A DNA stretch of 64,000 nt from Incurvaria masculella (GCA_946894095.1 OX335646.2:14812077-14876076); one strand, 5' to 3'. Shown: positions 1-12,760, counted from the first letter of the stretch. A program made the numbers and translations. Notes: generated by a model not told the origin, from the letters alone.

Positions 1-1142
1 AAAAATTTAAGACTCTTATGATTTTCTCATGGATATCATTGCCAGAACTTAACCAAATTAAAATAGGACCACTTCGGAAGCACTAGCTATCATTTAAAAA
101 AATAATCATCAAAATCGGTTCACCCAGGCAAAAGTTATGAGGTAACAAACATAAAAAAAAACTAAAAAAAAGCATACAGACGAATTGATAACCTCCTCCT
201 TTTTTGAAGTCGGTTAAAAAATACAATTACAGAGAAAACATACACCAAAACAACAATACTGCACAAAGGCGGACTTATCACTAAGAGTGATTTCTTCCAG
301 TCAACCCTTGGGGTGATGAGGAAAGGCAATAGAAATATCTGTAGGTAGGTGACACACCAGAATTTGAAAAAAAAAATAACTCCATAAACATACATATACC
401 ATAATATATACATATAATTGAATATACGAATATGTATGATACATTACACTAATACATATTATTATATCCACAAACCAGGATAAAATACAAATAAAAACCT
501 CTAATACCTATTAACATTGATTCTAAAATCAGTAATATTAGAAGGATAATAAAATAAAATATATATATACAGTGAGAAAATTTTATCATCTTTACATTTC
601 ATTTAAGTAAAACTCCTTGACTTTAAGTTTGAAAGAGCTGATAGTTTGACAGGAGCGGACTGTGATCGGCTACGAGTTCCACAGACGTGCGGCATGAACA
701 GTAAAGGAGTTCGAGAAAAAACATGTCGTATGGCGAGGAATCGCAAGGATACTGTTATTGCCAGATAGCAAAGGGAGACCATGTGAAGAGAGGTGCATAA
801 ACCGGGGTCGAAGATATTCAGGATTTTGTCTAAATAGACAATGGGAAAGAGCCTCTGTATGATATTTTAAGACATTTGACCATATTTATGACCGATAGAA
901 ATACTGGAAAAGGATTTTAAAAAAGGAACACAAATATATTTTAAATAAAATATATGAATTTCGAAGGTGACTTCTTATCGCAAAAATGATTCAATCATAA
1001 CTATTGAGCACACGTTATACAGAAAATACATTATAAGAACTTGTTTTACCTTTTTGCAACGCATTCTCGAGAAGTATAAATAGTGGTGTTTATACAAAGT
1101 AGGAAATGACAATACAAAATTTATATAGTTATTCATACTTAC
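1..1142. other. 3' flank or intron downstream of the odorant receptor exons
   Basis: No convincing exon is visible on either strand. The last receptor exon in the window ends at a GTAAGT donor (minus strand), so this stretch is either intron or contains an unrecognised terminal exon. Roughly 630-870 is less AT-rich than its surroundings and may be a decayed repeat; I could not classify it. Confidence 0.4.
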
Positions 1143-3234
1143 ATGAGTAGCCTGAAACATGGACAAGCAGCCAACAATTCCAGCTGAAGTACAGTCTAGA
1201 GCAATTTGGAACCCAAACAAATTTTCCAGTTTCTTAACAAGTTTTATAGCCCTTATGTGGTTTGTAATGCATTTATTTGTTTTTCCTAAGTCTATGTTTG
1301 CATCTTCAGTAACTTTTTGAAAAATGTTATTTTGTCGTTTTCCTATTCTCTTTAAAATATCATTTTCACCTTGGCACATACTCATGAAGTCGATATTAAC
1401 AAACTCTACTTGTGCTACAACATACTTGCAGCAAGCGAATAACATGGCATCACAAATTGCACCTTGCACACATAGTGCAGATGCAATGACTTGAACTGCT
1501 AAAACAATGGAAAATGCTGGATTCTTTGAAACATCGAAGAAATACCTGCAAAAATATAATAATTTTCTAAGGTAAGCTCTTCCAGTTAACTATGAAAATA
1601 AAAAAGTTCAAAATCATATAGCATAAAACTCACGAAGCCTTTTGAGGCAGCTGAAACTCTCTCGTTTGTCCTACTGCACAGTAGATCCCTGCTTTAAAAT
1701 TTTCAAATAAGTCGAACATAAAGAAAAGTGTAGAATAGAATATTAAGATGCTTTTGAAGGTAAACTGAGTTTCTTTCGTTTTTTCTTGTAGCTTTTCTTT
1801 CTTTTGAGGATCTTTTTCACCTGTTAAATTTTATTTCCTATGTAAATAAAGATATTTTTGGAACAAACTTGAGTAAATTCTTAATAAAACAAATTAGCAG
1901 AAATTATAAATTCATATTTGGCGGAATAATCACATTGTGGCGTACATTCATACATTCATTCGTCAAGAGAAGTCTATCTTGTATAAATCTATAAATGTAT
2001 AAATCTACATTTTGGGATTTTAGACTATTTTCTGTATTCGGCAATATAGACCTGTTGACTCGGGTAGGCGAGGTCGCTCTTAAGGGCCTGGTACTAGCCA
2101 AATCGCAAAGTTAGACGAGGCACCCCAAGTTAACTGACTAAGTCTGACGATTATAAGTGTCATCCTTACAATATATGATTCCTTGTCTAGGAATCGAATT
2201 ATTTTCGTTAATGTATGTTTCCTTTTTCTATACAAAATACATTGCGGAAACGGTGTCCATTTCCGAACTTTTTTGACTAAATGTAGAAATCTAAAAGCAA
2301 ATGGATTTTTTTGTTTATGCATATATGATGTTTTTGCTTATATCTAGAAATCGAATTACTTTCAGATTTCTAATGAGAAAAATCAACTTTTTTATTTTTA
2401 TTATTATTTAAATAAATGATGGAATAAAAAAATATTAACAATCCATTATCAGTCTGGAGTTCTATTTGGATTTGCTGAAGCGTTACACTACATATTATTA
2501 CATTTGTTAAAAAGTGCATTTGTATGGCGCGAGTAGTTGGCTAGTCCTAGCGCCTTAAGAGCCTGCAGCCACTCATTGAGACTCCTACGCATCTAAACGG
2601 TGCTAAGGTAGCTACAACTTCAGTCTGCCCAACCAGCCGTTGTGCAGAACCAACCGACCTCTTAACCTCTCTCCTGTCACCTATTGAGACTTCTACAACG
2701 ATAGCCTGAACAAATAACCTTCTATAATAATATAATGACCCTTCTACAAATAATATTACATGTAGTAACAAGAATCTTCGAGCCGTTTTTGTAGTTGATC
2801 TCTCGGTGTTTTATTTCATAGAACATTACTGAAAACGCATCCAATCTTTGATAGATTCCTTCCTTTCCTGATTTCTCTGCAATCGATTAGAGGTCGCTGG
2901 AAATAATATTATACTTGCTCGTGCACACGCGTTGTAGTTCATCGTAAATATTCCAAAAATCTTCAATGGTGTACACTCTGTTGACAATTTTAATTAGCAC
3001 TTTTATAATAGATATCAATACTACACAAACTTCAATTTTCTCCAAGATATCGTAACTGGAACTGAAGATAAGTATCATCTGAGGAATAATGCTCGTTAGT
3101 ATTAATGATGTAGTTATTACGATGTGGAGAGCTTGGGTTTTCTTTCGATAATTTCGAGGTAGCCCGACCAGATTAAGAAATTGAACTATGTCTGGCATTA
3201 TAATATTTGATTTATGTCCCGGCGGTCCTTCCAT
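1143..3234 (-). CDS. Odorant receptor-like gene, 3'-partial, with an in-frame stop in exon 1
   Basis: Seen: three minus-strand exons with consistent phases. Exon 1 is 3234-2760 (ATG at 3234), exon 2 is 1820-1634 and exon 3 is 1545-1143. All junctions are GT-AG and the frame is open except for one TAA at 2889-2887 (codon 116). The same frame continues for 42 codons to the donor at 2760. The product has several hydrophobic segments separated by charged loops, a motif near residue 90 with FW followed by a Tyr-Asp-Glu-Leu stretch, and a Cys-rich transmembrane stretch in exon 3, as in insect odorant receptors. About 355 codons are present against the usual ~400, so only the C-terminal part (around TM7) is missing. 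Known of the family: these are ligand-gated cation channel subunits in sensory-neuron membranes that pair with Orco. Inferred: either a young pseudogene or a gene needing stop readthrough. The specific receptor number is not recognisable. Confidence 0.72.
2076..2562. mobile_element. MITE-like element in receptor intron 1
   Basis: The ends at 2076-2101 and 2537-2562 are inverted copies matching at 22 of 26 positions, beginning GCTCTTAAGG and ending ACTAGCCAA. The ~487-bp interior has no coding potential. It lies wholly in the intron between receptor exons 1 and 2. The superfamily is not clear. Confidence 0.5.
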
Positions 3235-5500
3235 TATTTGCAGGCGATGTGACTGTGTGATGTATTATTATCGATGGTTTCAAGATTTTCATAACAATGA
3301 TTGTGAATGATTTTTTACTTGAATATATTTGTTTTTTCTAGCGTACTTAGCTTTTAAAAGGAGCACGGTAACGATACAGTATGTTATAGTAAATTCTTTA
3401 TTTTTTACTTCTATTAACAGTTTCCTTAATTGTTTGTTTTTATATCCATCACTAACATGAAATATACTCTGACTTAATTATTTATACAAAGGCGCAGTGA
3501 TCCTAGGAAGTGACCACTAAAATTACGCAACCAAATTGTATAGACACGGCAAATTAGTACATGAACACTACATTTTCACATTTTTATGTATTTTTAAATA
3601 CCATTTCAAAAAATATATGTATGGATCAACTCCATCAAGTTGTATCCATACTAATATTATAAATGGGAAAATAACTCTGTCCGTCTGTTGCGTTTTAACG
3701 TCTAAGCAGTTGGGATAGTCTGGACCTTGAAAAAGGATATATAGGCTAGCTTTCGTAGCGAAAATGAAACTTAAAGAGGGTGAAAAAAGGGATGAAACTT
3801 TGTATGGGGAACTCATAAAAAATATCCAGGAAATATTGATAAACGATATTAACCCTTTACTCCAGCATTGTGTTATTAGGAGGAACCCATAGATATTTTG
3901 CGCTCATTTTACTGTATCGAGCATGTAGCCTAGAGTGGCACTTGTGGTGTCTCGTAATGATAAACCATGGGCTGGATACCGCGACCTCTATTTTTGAATT
4001 GAAAATGGAGATTTTCGTTGAGATTTTATTTAATTTCATCGTTACCAACGCACAACCCGTTAATAATTAATAAATTGTCCAACAATCCAGTAAGTTAAGT
4101 AGTGCTGGTAAAGAGTGAAAAAGCGTTAAGTAAGATATGGCATTTAGTCCTGCCTATAATAAATATGATGATTAAAACATCCCTTTTCTCTTGCAGAAAT
4201 ATGGAAGAATCACCACTGACAATACCCCTGGATAAATAATTTAAGCAATGTGGTTACGAAGTTTCCTTGCGCGTTAATTATATTGTCTTCAAAAGGACAC
4301 ACTGCATACAAATGCGGATGGTAGGCTTTGCGGTTCAATTTGTCAATTTTTTTTATGTAAAGAGCGTCATATCGTACACGCCCGGACCTCACATATAAAA
4401 AAGACAATTACGCGTAAAGTCACACCATTCCTATTCAACGGAGTATAATGTGATTAGGCATAGTCATTTTGTAAAAACTGCTGAATGGATCTAAAATGCA
4501 TATTTAAAATCCAGATAAGAAGAAAAAGGTCCACCCACGGCCTCGATAAGATTGTATCTTATGATTAAATTGTCATTTGTAGGTCACTTGACTTCAATAA
4601 AAACTTAAATAAGTCTAAACGTAAGGTTACCTCGATGTGTTTAAGGCGCCTATATACCATAGCGTAAAGTCTAGAATACGCGCGGCGGCATCTAGCCAGT
4701 GCCATCATGTCAGCGGGAGGATACGCACGTTTCGCGCTCCGTCCCCGCTCGGCAAGGTACGACTAGTCTGATTTTGTCAGAAAAATAAAAAAAGTATATT
4801 TTTTAACAGCAAGGGGGATGTGTACCTCGTTATGGCTGAAAGGTATAAGATTGTTTTTTATTTCATTCTTCTAAATATAAAGATAACACAAAAAATGGCT
4901 TTGAAAGGTAAAAGAAGCCCTTTTGGAAATATTTTTTATTTCGATGATGATACAAGTGTTTTGAACAAAATGGGGATGTGTACCTTCGCAAACGTACGTT
5001 CTATAAACTCAGTATTTTTCAATGTTTAACAACCAAAGGCTTTGCTGTTATCGATTCCCCTTAAATCACGGTAACTAATTAATACGTTACAGTCACAGTC
5101 GAACCTGCAGAACACCAACCGTGCGCCCGCCTGCCCTGGCTTGTTATTGAGTGGTCGCACCGCTAGCTGCACCGCTCGCCGCACAGCTCGACATCTTGTA
5201 GGTCGCGCAGTGCATCCTTAGCTTCTGCTGCAATGCAGACAATTTCAATAATTGATTGGTTCGACTATGGCTATAAAATGTTAGTCATCACTTTCATCAA
5301 TTATTGGATGCTTCTTGACGTGAACTTTAAAACGAAGAAAACTTTATGTACATGCAAAGTAAATTCCATAAGGGATTACGTGCAAGGGATCTACAAGGAT
5401 ATATTTTGCTTTTGGAATAAAGTGTACATATAAATGCTTACGAGACGGTGATCCACACTATTCGTATTTATCAATTTCAATGCAGCCGCATACGATTCCA
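3235..5500. other. Gene-free stretch with one dispersed-repeat fragment
   Basis: No gene is supported. About 3648-3820 begins with an ATACTAATATTATAAATG-type head followed by a CTGTCCGTCTGTTGCG block, a combination typical of very abundant non-autonomous repeats in moths and butterflies. The rest is AT-rich with no recognised signal. Confidence 0.4.
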
Positions 5501-5501
5501 A

Positions 5502-5534
5502 GCAAAGAGTGAACATTCAATGTTCACTCTTTGC
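5502..5534. repeat. 33-bp perfect palindrome
   Basis: GCAAAGAGTGAACATT, one central base, then its exact reverse complement. It would form a 16-bp stem with almost no loop, and no element around it explains it. Confidence 0.85.
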
Positions 5535-5660
5535 AGTCAAGGTCGGAAACGCAGGTATAGCGTTAAATAAATGTATGTAGGTATAATCTTAAATACTGTG
5601 TTAGTAGGAGGCATTGATTACGGGAAGTAGACCGGGGTAGATACGGTTTGAGAAGCACAT

Positions 5661-6475
5661 GAAATCCGAAATGATTTTTTTTTTCTCAGAAGTATATAAT
5701 TTCATGTTCTTATGCTTACATTAAGTTTGAAACATTTAGCGGGGCCCGGAAGATAAAAAAAAATTAAAATGTATTAAAAAAATATATATCTCCTAAACAA
5801 ATATTTAGAAACGGTATTAAAAAAAATTATATGTTAAGTCTTATAAGGCGTAATGTAACTGTGAATTTGCAACAATTTTGTAATTACGGAAATGTATTTT
5901 AAAAAATGTTTTTACAAAAAAAAATCTATGCCGCGAACCTAACTTGCTATTGCTATATTTCTTTCTAGAATATGTAAAAGCAAATTAAATTCTTTAGAAA
6001 CTATACAACGAACGATTTTATACGTATTTCGAATTTTTTGTTTAGCTTTTGTGTGAATGTAAACATTAGAAATGAAAAAATGTGCTTCTAATATTTGCAA
6101 CATTTTACAAATTTCACAGAATATAGAGTTTGCGGTCAGTTTCCAATTTCAGAAAATAAAATAGAATTTTCATTATTTGCTTTGCAGATATTAAATATTA
6201 CAGATATTAAAAGTACAAAAAAAAATTTACACAGTTCCGTAAATAAGAAATTGTTGAAAATTCACAGTAATATTACACCTAAAATTAGCTAACATATAAA
6301 ATTTTTAAATAACATTTCTAAATATTTGTTTAGGAGATATCATTTTTTAAACATATTTCATATTTTATTTCTATCTTCCGGACCCCCCAAAATGTTGCAA
6401 ACTTAATGTACACACGTCCACATGAAATACTACGTTTATGAGAAAAAAAAATGCATTTCGGATTTAATGTTTTTC
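5661..6475. mobile_element. Near-palindromic ~815-bp foldback element
   Basis: The left arm from 5661 rightward matches the reverse complement of the right arm from 6475 leftward for about 260 bp with modest divergence. Both arms share AAATCCGAAATG at the tip, then a T-rich run, TTTCATG, ACATTAAGTTTG, CCGGAAGATA and TCTCCTAAACAAATATTTAGAAA. The inner part is also weakly complementary. There is no coding potential, so this is a non-autonomous long-TIR element. No target-site duplication could be fixed. Confidence 0.75.
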
Positions 6476-6700
6476 TAAGTGCTGATTTAAGGCTAAAGTT
6501 CCTGGAGTAAAGAGGGACTGTAGGAGAATTCCAAATTATGGAAATTAGAAGCGAAATTGGTTAGACGCAATACCCGCGAATGGTATGTTTTACTGGTTCG
6601 GGTCCAGCCTTGCAGTCTATCCGTAAAGTAGTTCTTTTTGCAGGGATTGTTTGGCGTCTGTTTATATCAATAAAGTTTTTGAAATTCGTCGCATTTCAAA

Positions 6701-7384
6701 ATGGAAAAAAATGTTGAACAGAGAATTTGTTTGAAGTTTTGTGTTTCTAACGAAATCTCTTGTGCTGATGCATTCAAAATGCTACAAAAAGCCTACGGGG
6801 ACTCTGCTCTCTCAAAAACAAGAGTATACGAGAGGTATTCGTCGTTCAAAAATGGTCTCAAAGAAAATGACGATGCACCTCGTCGTGGACGCCCTTCAAC
6901 ATCAACTACCGATGATAACGTCGAAAAAGTTCAAGAAATCGTACTTGAAAATCGTCAAACAGTCAATAAGGAGTACTACCTGGCCGTTATTAAGCGTTTG
7001 AGAAATGCTGTGCGTAGAAAACGACCGGAATTGTGGCAAAACAACTCATGGATCTTGCACCATGACAATGTTCCTTCTCACAAAGCGCGCAACGTGACCG
7101 ATTATTTGATCAAACATACTGTAAATACAATCCAACAGGCACCGTATTCTCCGGATATGGCACCATGTGATTTTTTCCTGTTCTCAAAACTTAAATTACC
7201 CCTTCGTGGAAAGAGATTTTCGAGCATCGATGAAATAAAAGAAAATGTGTCGAAGGCATTGAAAGCCATTCCTTCACCGGACTATCAAAAGTGTATGGAA
7301 GAATGGGTTAAGCGTTGGCGTATGTGCATCGCTTCAGACGGTTGTTATTTTGAAGGTGATAAAATAAATGTATCCGAAAATTAA
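6701..7384 (+). pseudogene. mariner-family transposase with internal deletion
   Basis: An open frame of 227 codons with the N-terminal helix-turn-helix region of mariner transposases (residues ~1-85, including a GRPST linker) joined directly to the C-terminal catalytic half. The second and third catalytic aspartates are present, in HHDN and then SPDMAPCD with 34 residues between them (the DD34D signature). The region holding the first aspartate, usually in a TGDE-type motif, is absent. Full-length mariner transposases are ~340-350 aa, so about 115 residues are missing. The join lies near residue 88, where the host sequence around the junction reads RQTV. The frame is open throughout, but the protein cannot be catalytic. 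A conserved 3' end (CCCGGAACTGTTTGATCATA) follows near 7411-7430. I could not find the matching 5' inverted repeat. Confidence 0.85.
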
Positions 7385-7430
7385 CACATTTTTTTTAAAT
7401 TTATTAATTCCCGGAACTGTTTGATCATAG

Positions 7431-8570
7431 TATGTATATCCGTTTAAAATTAACTGACCGAGGGAAACGTCTCTGTTTCTGCTTGGGCAAAAATGCTTTC
7501 GTATGTCTGTCCGGAGTCCGGTTATTCTGCTCTACAGGTCGCTTGTCTCAACAGATTCTCGTGACATTTTGTGAGCAGGTTTGATAATTATTGTATGGAT
7601 TTTTTTGTGGATAAATTTTTGGAAATTGTTCAAAATGACGGAGTCATTTCTAAAAGCGTTAGGTACTTAATACACTGAGAAATATACAAGAAAAAATATT
7701 GGATTTCGTTGTAAGGTGCGCGGTGAATATTTATTCGGTTTTAAGCTGTACAAAGACAGACTCGCGAGATCTTACAGATAACGACTTATCGTATATATCA
7801 CCTGCACAATATATTATTTTAAAGATTCTGTGTTGCCTCTGAGCTCACTGCACTTAGTTACAAACAGAGGTTAGCCTGTTTATAGGTAACATTTGCATGC
7901 GAGTGCAACGTCCGAGTGCACGCAGGTGCGCGGTGCACGGTGCATGCGGACTACAGAGACACGGTAATGCAGCGTCATTACTTCAGTCCTTTGAACCTTG
8001 CACACCAAACGAATGAATAAACAAGTGTCAGTTGAACAGTTGTTTCCAAATCTATTAGTACCTCCTGCTGTCTGAGTCCCTAGTCTCAGTTGTCACTACA
8101 TTGGCGTTTACGCCAAACCCTTTTCTTTGTATCTTCCTGCCGCGTGAAAAGCCGTAACATTTTTCAAACATGTTTAACTGTTATTAGCTACCTACAACTA
8201 CTACTATAACCTACAACTAAAAAGTATTTAATCGAAAATCATAAAAACTATTTAAGTCACTTATTTGTGACGATAAATAAATGTACAACATATATTAATG
8301 GGTCTAGTTCTGAAAAGAACTTTTTGAATGCGTTTAGTTACCTACTAAACTAATTATCATCAAGCGACAAAATATTATCAAGCGACAATTTCTCAAATTC
8401 TGCACACGGCTGCTGCGTAGGGAGCCGACTGACTCCCCTCCACGTCCGAGTGTTTCAAATCCGTTCAGTAGTTTCAGAGCCTATTCGGTTCAAATAAACA
8501 ATCAAACCTTTCCACTTTATATAATAGTATAGATAGATACAGATATAGATATAGATATAGAAGTATAGAC
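7431..8570. other. Gene-free repeat debris
   Basis: No gene seen. About 8450-8535 (GTTCAGTAGTTTCAGAGCC through a TATAATAGTATAGAT tail) resembles the 3' end of an abundant dispersed lepidopteran repeat, followed by a short GATATA microsatellite. Confidence 0.35.
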
Positions 8571-8742
8571 AAACTAATTTGGATGGCTGTACCGGGAGAC
8601 CAAAGGTGCTCTGGACCGCCGTATAAACCACCTCGTAAAACCGCGCTCAGCCAGGCAACATACCAGCCGTTTTACGAACGCTATCGAGCTTGTAAATTAT
8701 TTTGGTAGACTTTGAAGAAGGTATAAAGAAAATTCTCGCTGG
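8571..8742 (+). repeat. Left copy of an inverted repeat pair
   Basis: It matches the reverse complement of 9513-9686 at high identity over ~170 bp, sharing CCGCCGTAT, CACCTCGTAAAACCGCGCTCAGC, CCAGCCGTTTTACGAAC and CTATCGAGCTTG. It looks like the same piece of an unidentified element inserted twice in opposite orientation, or the arms of one element with a ~770-bp interior. Confidence 0.65.
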
Positions 8743-8759
8743 CATTTGCAAGTCCTAAG

Positions 8760-8965
8760 TTTGATTTGACAGCTTACTCACCGTCGCCGTGAATACGTTG
8801 ACGTTGCCGTTTAGGTCGACTCCGCGTTTTCATACAAATCGGAAGTCCGAGTTTAATTTTGAAATCTGGAAGAAGTAAAATCACAGAATAAGTAATAAAA
8901 ACATGTATGGGGTTTGACGTTTTTACGTAACTTCGAAGTTCCGTAAACGCCAATTCAGGTGAGAA
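8760..8965 (+). repeat. Dispersed repeat, related to 25897-26060
   Basis: It shares TTTGATTTGACAGCTTACTC-like and CGTTTACGTAACTTCGAAGTTCCG-like blocks, GTATGAAAACGCGGAGTCGAC and GTCAAAC with the copy in intron 3 of the MFSD12-like gene, which lies in the opposite orientation. No coding potential; class unknown. Confidence 0.55.
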
Positions 8966-9512
8966 TTTGGACTGACCACTCTATACGCTACACACTCGAA
9001 ACAAAATGCAAATAGACTTGCCATCTAGCGCGCCTACCATAAGATCCGCTGTCTCCAATTTTCTTAAATTACTAACCCAACTTACATACAATAAGCAAAT
9101 ATAGTCGCAGACGTATTGGGATGTTGGTGTGGGCGGGAGCTGACTTAGCGAACGCATTTCGGGAGCACATTCGCACGCGATGGCGATGTTTGAACTTCGT
9201 GGCATACGAGTAACGCCCAGGAGACACCTAGGTTGGCATCACATAGATCTTGGTACATATTAGTTTCAAATAAATATGTAAAATTATTACACAATATATT
9301 GATCTGTTTTCAGACGGCATGTCACTACTGAACCTTCCGGTATATGGCTGTCAGTAAAAGCAGCCCCGCAGCACTTGCCGTAAAGAATAGATCACCAATG
9401 TGTGGTTGATATCAGACTTTTGAGAGCCCACCGTTCTTAAACTCGTGTCTCCCGGCAAACCCGGCCGGGAGACACGACCAACCGGCAAAGTATGGAACTG
9501 TCTGCCAGCTAG

Positions 9513-9686
9513 TATTTTTCTTATACCTTCCACCTCGGAGTCTACAAAAAGAATTTAAACAAGCTCGATAGCTCTTCAATAGTTCGTAAAACGGCTGGTA
9601 TGGTGCCTCGCTGAGCGCGGTTTTACGAGGTGGGGCATACGGCGGTCCCGAGCACATTTGGTCTCTTGGCACAGCCAAATTAGTTT
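9513..9686 (-). repeat. Right copy of an inverted repeat pair
   Basis: Partner of 8571-8742 in inverted orientation. An 88-codon open frame runs leftward from 9678 through this copy. It shows no family signature I recognise and probably reflects the repeat rather than a gene. Confidence 0.6.
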
Positions 9687-9689
9687 GTT

Positions 9690-12270
9690 TTAAATAAAAA
9701 GAAACCGAAGTACTGGTAACTAAATTGTATCTGAGTGGGGTTTTTCAACATCTCCGACTTATATTGAATACATGGCTAATCTAACCTACCTTTCCTAAGG
9801 TAAAAATTATCATAATCATTATTATAATTTAAATGAAAACGAAACGTTCTCTCCTGCTGGGAACTAATATTGTAATATTTGTTTGGGTTCATTGCTATCG
9901 TTCCGTGCATGATCCAAAAGTACAATAGATTTATCAATTATCGAGGAACCAATTCAATTAGTAGTATTGACTCGTAGAGTAACATAATCCGCCCACTAGA
10001 GGCCATGACACGCCCATAGGCACGATATGTTGGAACCGCTCTATTTGCACATCCTGTGTTATGTTATTTCTTCACATTCATATTGACTCTATTTTATTTT
10101 GCAACCTTGGAAAGTGTTAAGCGTGTGACGTGAGGATTCGTACATATGTAATGTTTAGTTAACAATGGAAAGGTTATAGCAGTTTGGAAATATTGTTTCT
10201 AATTAACTGAAAGCTTATGAGATACATTTTAGCACGAGTGTTTGAATGGCTAAAAACTTTTGAGACACTTTTGTTATAAAAGACAAAATTACTAAAAGAA
10301 AATTTACATTTACTATTTATGTGGCATGGCGGAAAGCCATCTGACAGGCGGGATGGCATACTCTGTAACCTATATGTATATAAGCTCATGTAGCTCTCTC
10401 TATTGTGACACTCACGTACATATTTAACTACTGTAGTTTATATTATAAATGGCAAAGTGTGTTTGTTGGTGTATCCTTCTTTCACGCAGCAACAGACCAA
10501 CGGATCGACATGGTCGTGGGACGTGGAAAGCGTAGTGGAAATAAGTTAAGTTTTTTTAAGTATTGTTTGCATTGTATGTATTTGTATACTTGTTTCTGTG
10601 TCTTTTCCTTAAATAAATAAATAAAAATAGATAGTTTATGGGCCAGAGATAGACGTAGTTGAATATCTATTCCATGAAAAAAAAAAATTACGGTTAAAGC
10701 CCAATTTAGGTTAATGTCCGAACCTATTTTTTCTTTTAGTTTATTGGATTTCTTCATTTATACCCATGTTGAGTACACAAATTTAGAGTTGATGCCAAGG
10801 AAAAAAATTAAAGTTTAATTTTTTTTTTGTATGAAAAAAAATCTGAAAAAATAGGCTAAACTCGCTAACAGGATAAAAAAAACGCGAATCCAGAGCTTTA
10901 AGCGTTGATCCATTTTGTTAAAACACTCACCCAGTATAAACCTGATAGAATGGTTTTATGAATTCCTCTCAGCCCTGATTACATGGTGTAAAAAGGTAAT
11001 AAGTCTAACGTTAAGCCGTTGCTCCCAGTTAGTAGGAATGTCGTCGCAGCCAGTTCTCCGGCACTAGCACGTACCTACAGGAGGAAAGCTAATAATGCAA
11101 TGCACGTTTACCTGTACCTGTATTTTGTTAGATTTTGTTATATAGCATATTTCTAAAATATGGTTTAGACATGTAGAACGAATTAATGATTAAAGAATGA
11201 AGAAGGCAATTTTCAGAGCGAAAGTGTTTTGATCTAGCGACCAAGAGACTGATAGCTGTAGAAGATCGAGGGAATAGGCATAAGAAGAAAAGCACTGACT
11301 GCTGCAAGTTTGGGCATTGACTGTTGAGTTCGACACACATAAAGTTAGATGCCATTAGCAACTTAGCATAAAAAATGTGCAAACAAATTTATGAAATCTA
11401 TTTAAATTCTAAAGGAGTGAGCACAAACACGAGCTGCGAATTCCAATGCACTCGAGGTTCGTGTTTTTTCTCACTACAAAAAACGGCCGCTCCGCCGTTT
11501 TACTCGAACTCGACATTGCAAGTAAAATAGTCTCGGTAGGTACGGCTCCCGAATTGCGTACATATGGGCCCAATATGTATTATATCGTCTAATAATACAA
11601 ATTGCGAACCGTGCATCTATGCGTGTGGTGCCGATAGGAGGAAACCGCGTGTGGTTGCCAATTTAGTCTATTTTATACCAAATTTATAAATTGGGCAACC
11701 AAAATAGCGATTGCTTTTGGGTCATTTAGGAAATGATTATAATCAAATATGCGCATTTCATGCAAGTAAATGTGTTCATTTAATTGCTTGTTTCACCGCC
11801 ACTTTAGGGCGTGAATGAATTATATAGAAGGATTTATCAGACTTTTTTTAAGGCCTCATAATGTAGACTGTTCCAATAAATCAAATTGTAGATGTCATAA
11901 TGTGCAAAACGCGAACGGACCAAGGAGTTGATTCAAAAACTTTATCATAACTTTGGTGGGGGTCAATGGAACGAACATAGCGAGGCAAGCGAAGTGCTTC
12001 GGCGTAAGGACCAAAGCGAATGCCACTGATCAAGTTCCGTTTACGTGTGTAAGCGTAAGCGTGGGTAAGCGTTTACACGATGCACATAAGCGCACCGTGC
12101 ACTAACTACTGCGCATCGCGTGCAAGGGCCTTTAGTCAATGTGTATTTTTTCTCGAGCTGAGAGTTCATTAATAAACGAGTCTGGATATACCTAGCATGC
12201 GCGCATTTCTATGGTCTGTCCCGTAAACAGCACTCGCAGCTACTATCATTGTTAAAATTATAAATTATTA
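9690..12270. other. Gene-free stretch
   Basis: No gene is supported. About 10440-10530 contains the TATTATAAATGGCAAAGTGTG head of a common dispersed repeat. Elsewhere only AT-rich DNA and short spurious frames are visible. Confidence 0.35.
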
Positions 12271-12277
12271 TGTCAAG

Positions 12278-12320
12278 GAACGGAATTATGGTAGGCAAAT
12301 GCCACCATAATTCCGTTACT
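12278..12320. repeat. Short inverted repeat (hairpin)
   Basis: AACGGAATTATGGT and its reverse complement flank a loop of about ten bases, and neighbouring bases also pair. It may be the core of a tiny foldback element. Confidence 0.6.
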
Positions 12321-12613
12321 CGCCGTAATCATTTTGAAACCATTTGAACCAAAGAAGGACATGCAAATGATTGAATGTAGGTCCTCCGGACAGACACGCG
12401 TGAACAATGGTGTGGTAGAGGTTTGGTTGAGCTTGAGTTGAAAATATTGAATTGAAAGTAGGTACTGCGAGCAAAATTTTTTTAAAAATATTATTATCAC
12501 ATTGTTTGACAGTGTTTTATCAAAATCAATTGTTTACCCAAATAAATTAGATTAATGATAGATGAAAATTTTTTTTCCTGACGGTCGAGTGCTATACATC
12601 CTATAGAGGGTGT

Positions 12614-12760
12614 TTGGCATATTTGGAGCAAAAGACAACATTTTGTATTACGACTTAAAAAAAATCCTCCCAATATTTTTTTGTAAATACCTATAGAAAC
12701 ACTTTTTTTTAAGTCGTAAAACAATAAGTTATTCACCTTTTTTTGCTCCAAATATACCAA
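12614..12760. mobile_element. MITE-like element, ~147 bp
   Basis: The ends TTGGCATATTTGGAGCAAAA and the reverse complement of TTTGCTCCAAATATACCAA pair, and an inner ACGACTTAAAAAAAA block pairs with TTTTTTTTAAGTCGT. The whole element would fold on itself. No coding content. Confidence 0.6.

Noticed and set aside
162..413. A hydrophobic 83-codon minus-strand frame considered as a last odorant receptor exon.
   Set aside because: It has no acceptor in the needed phase and no receptor C-terminal signature.
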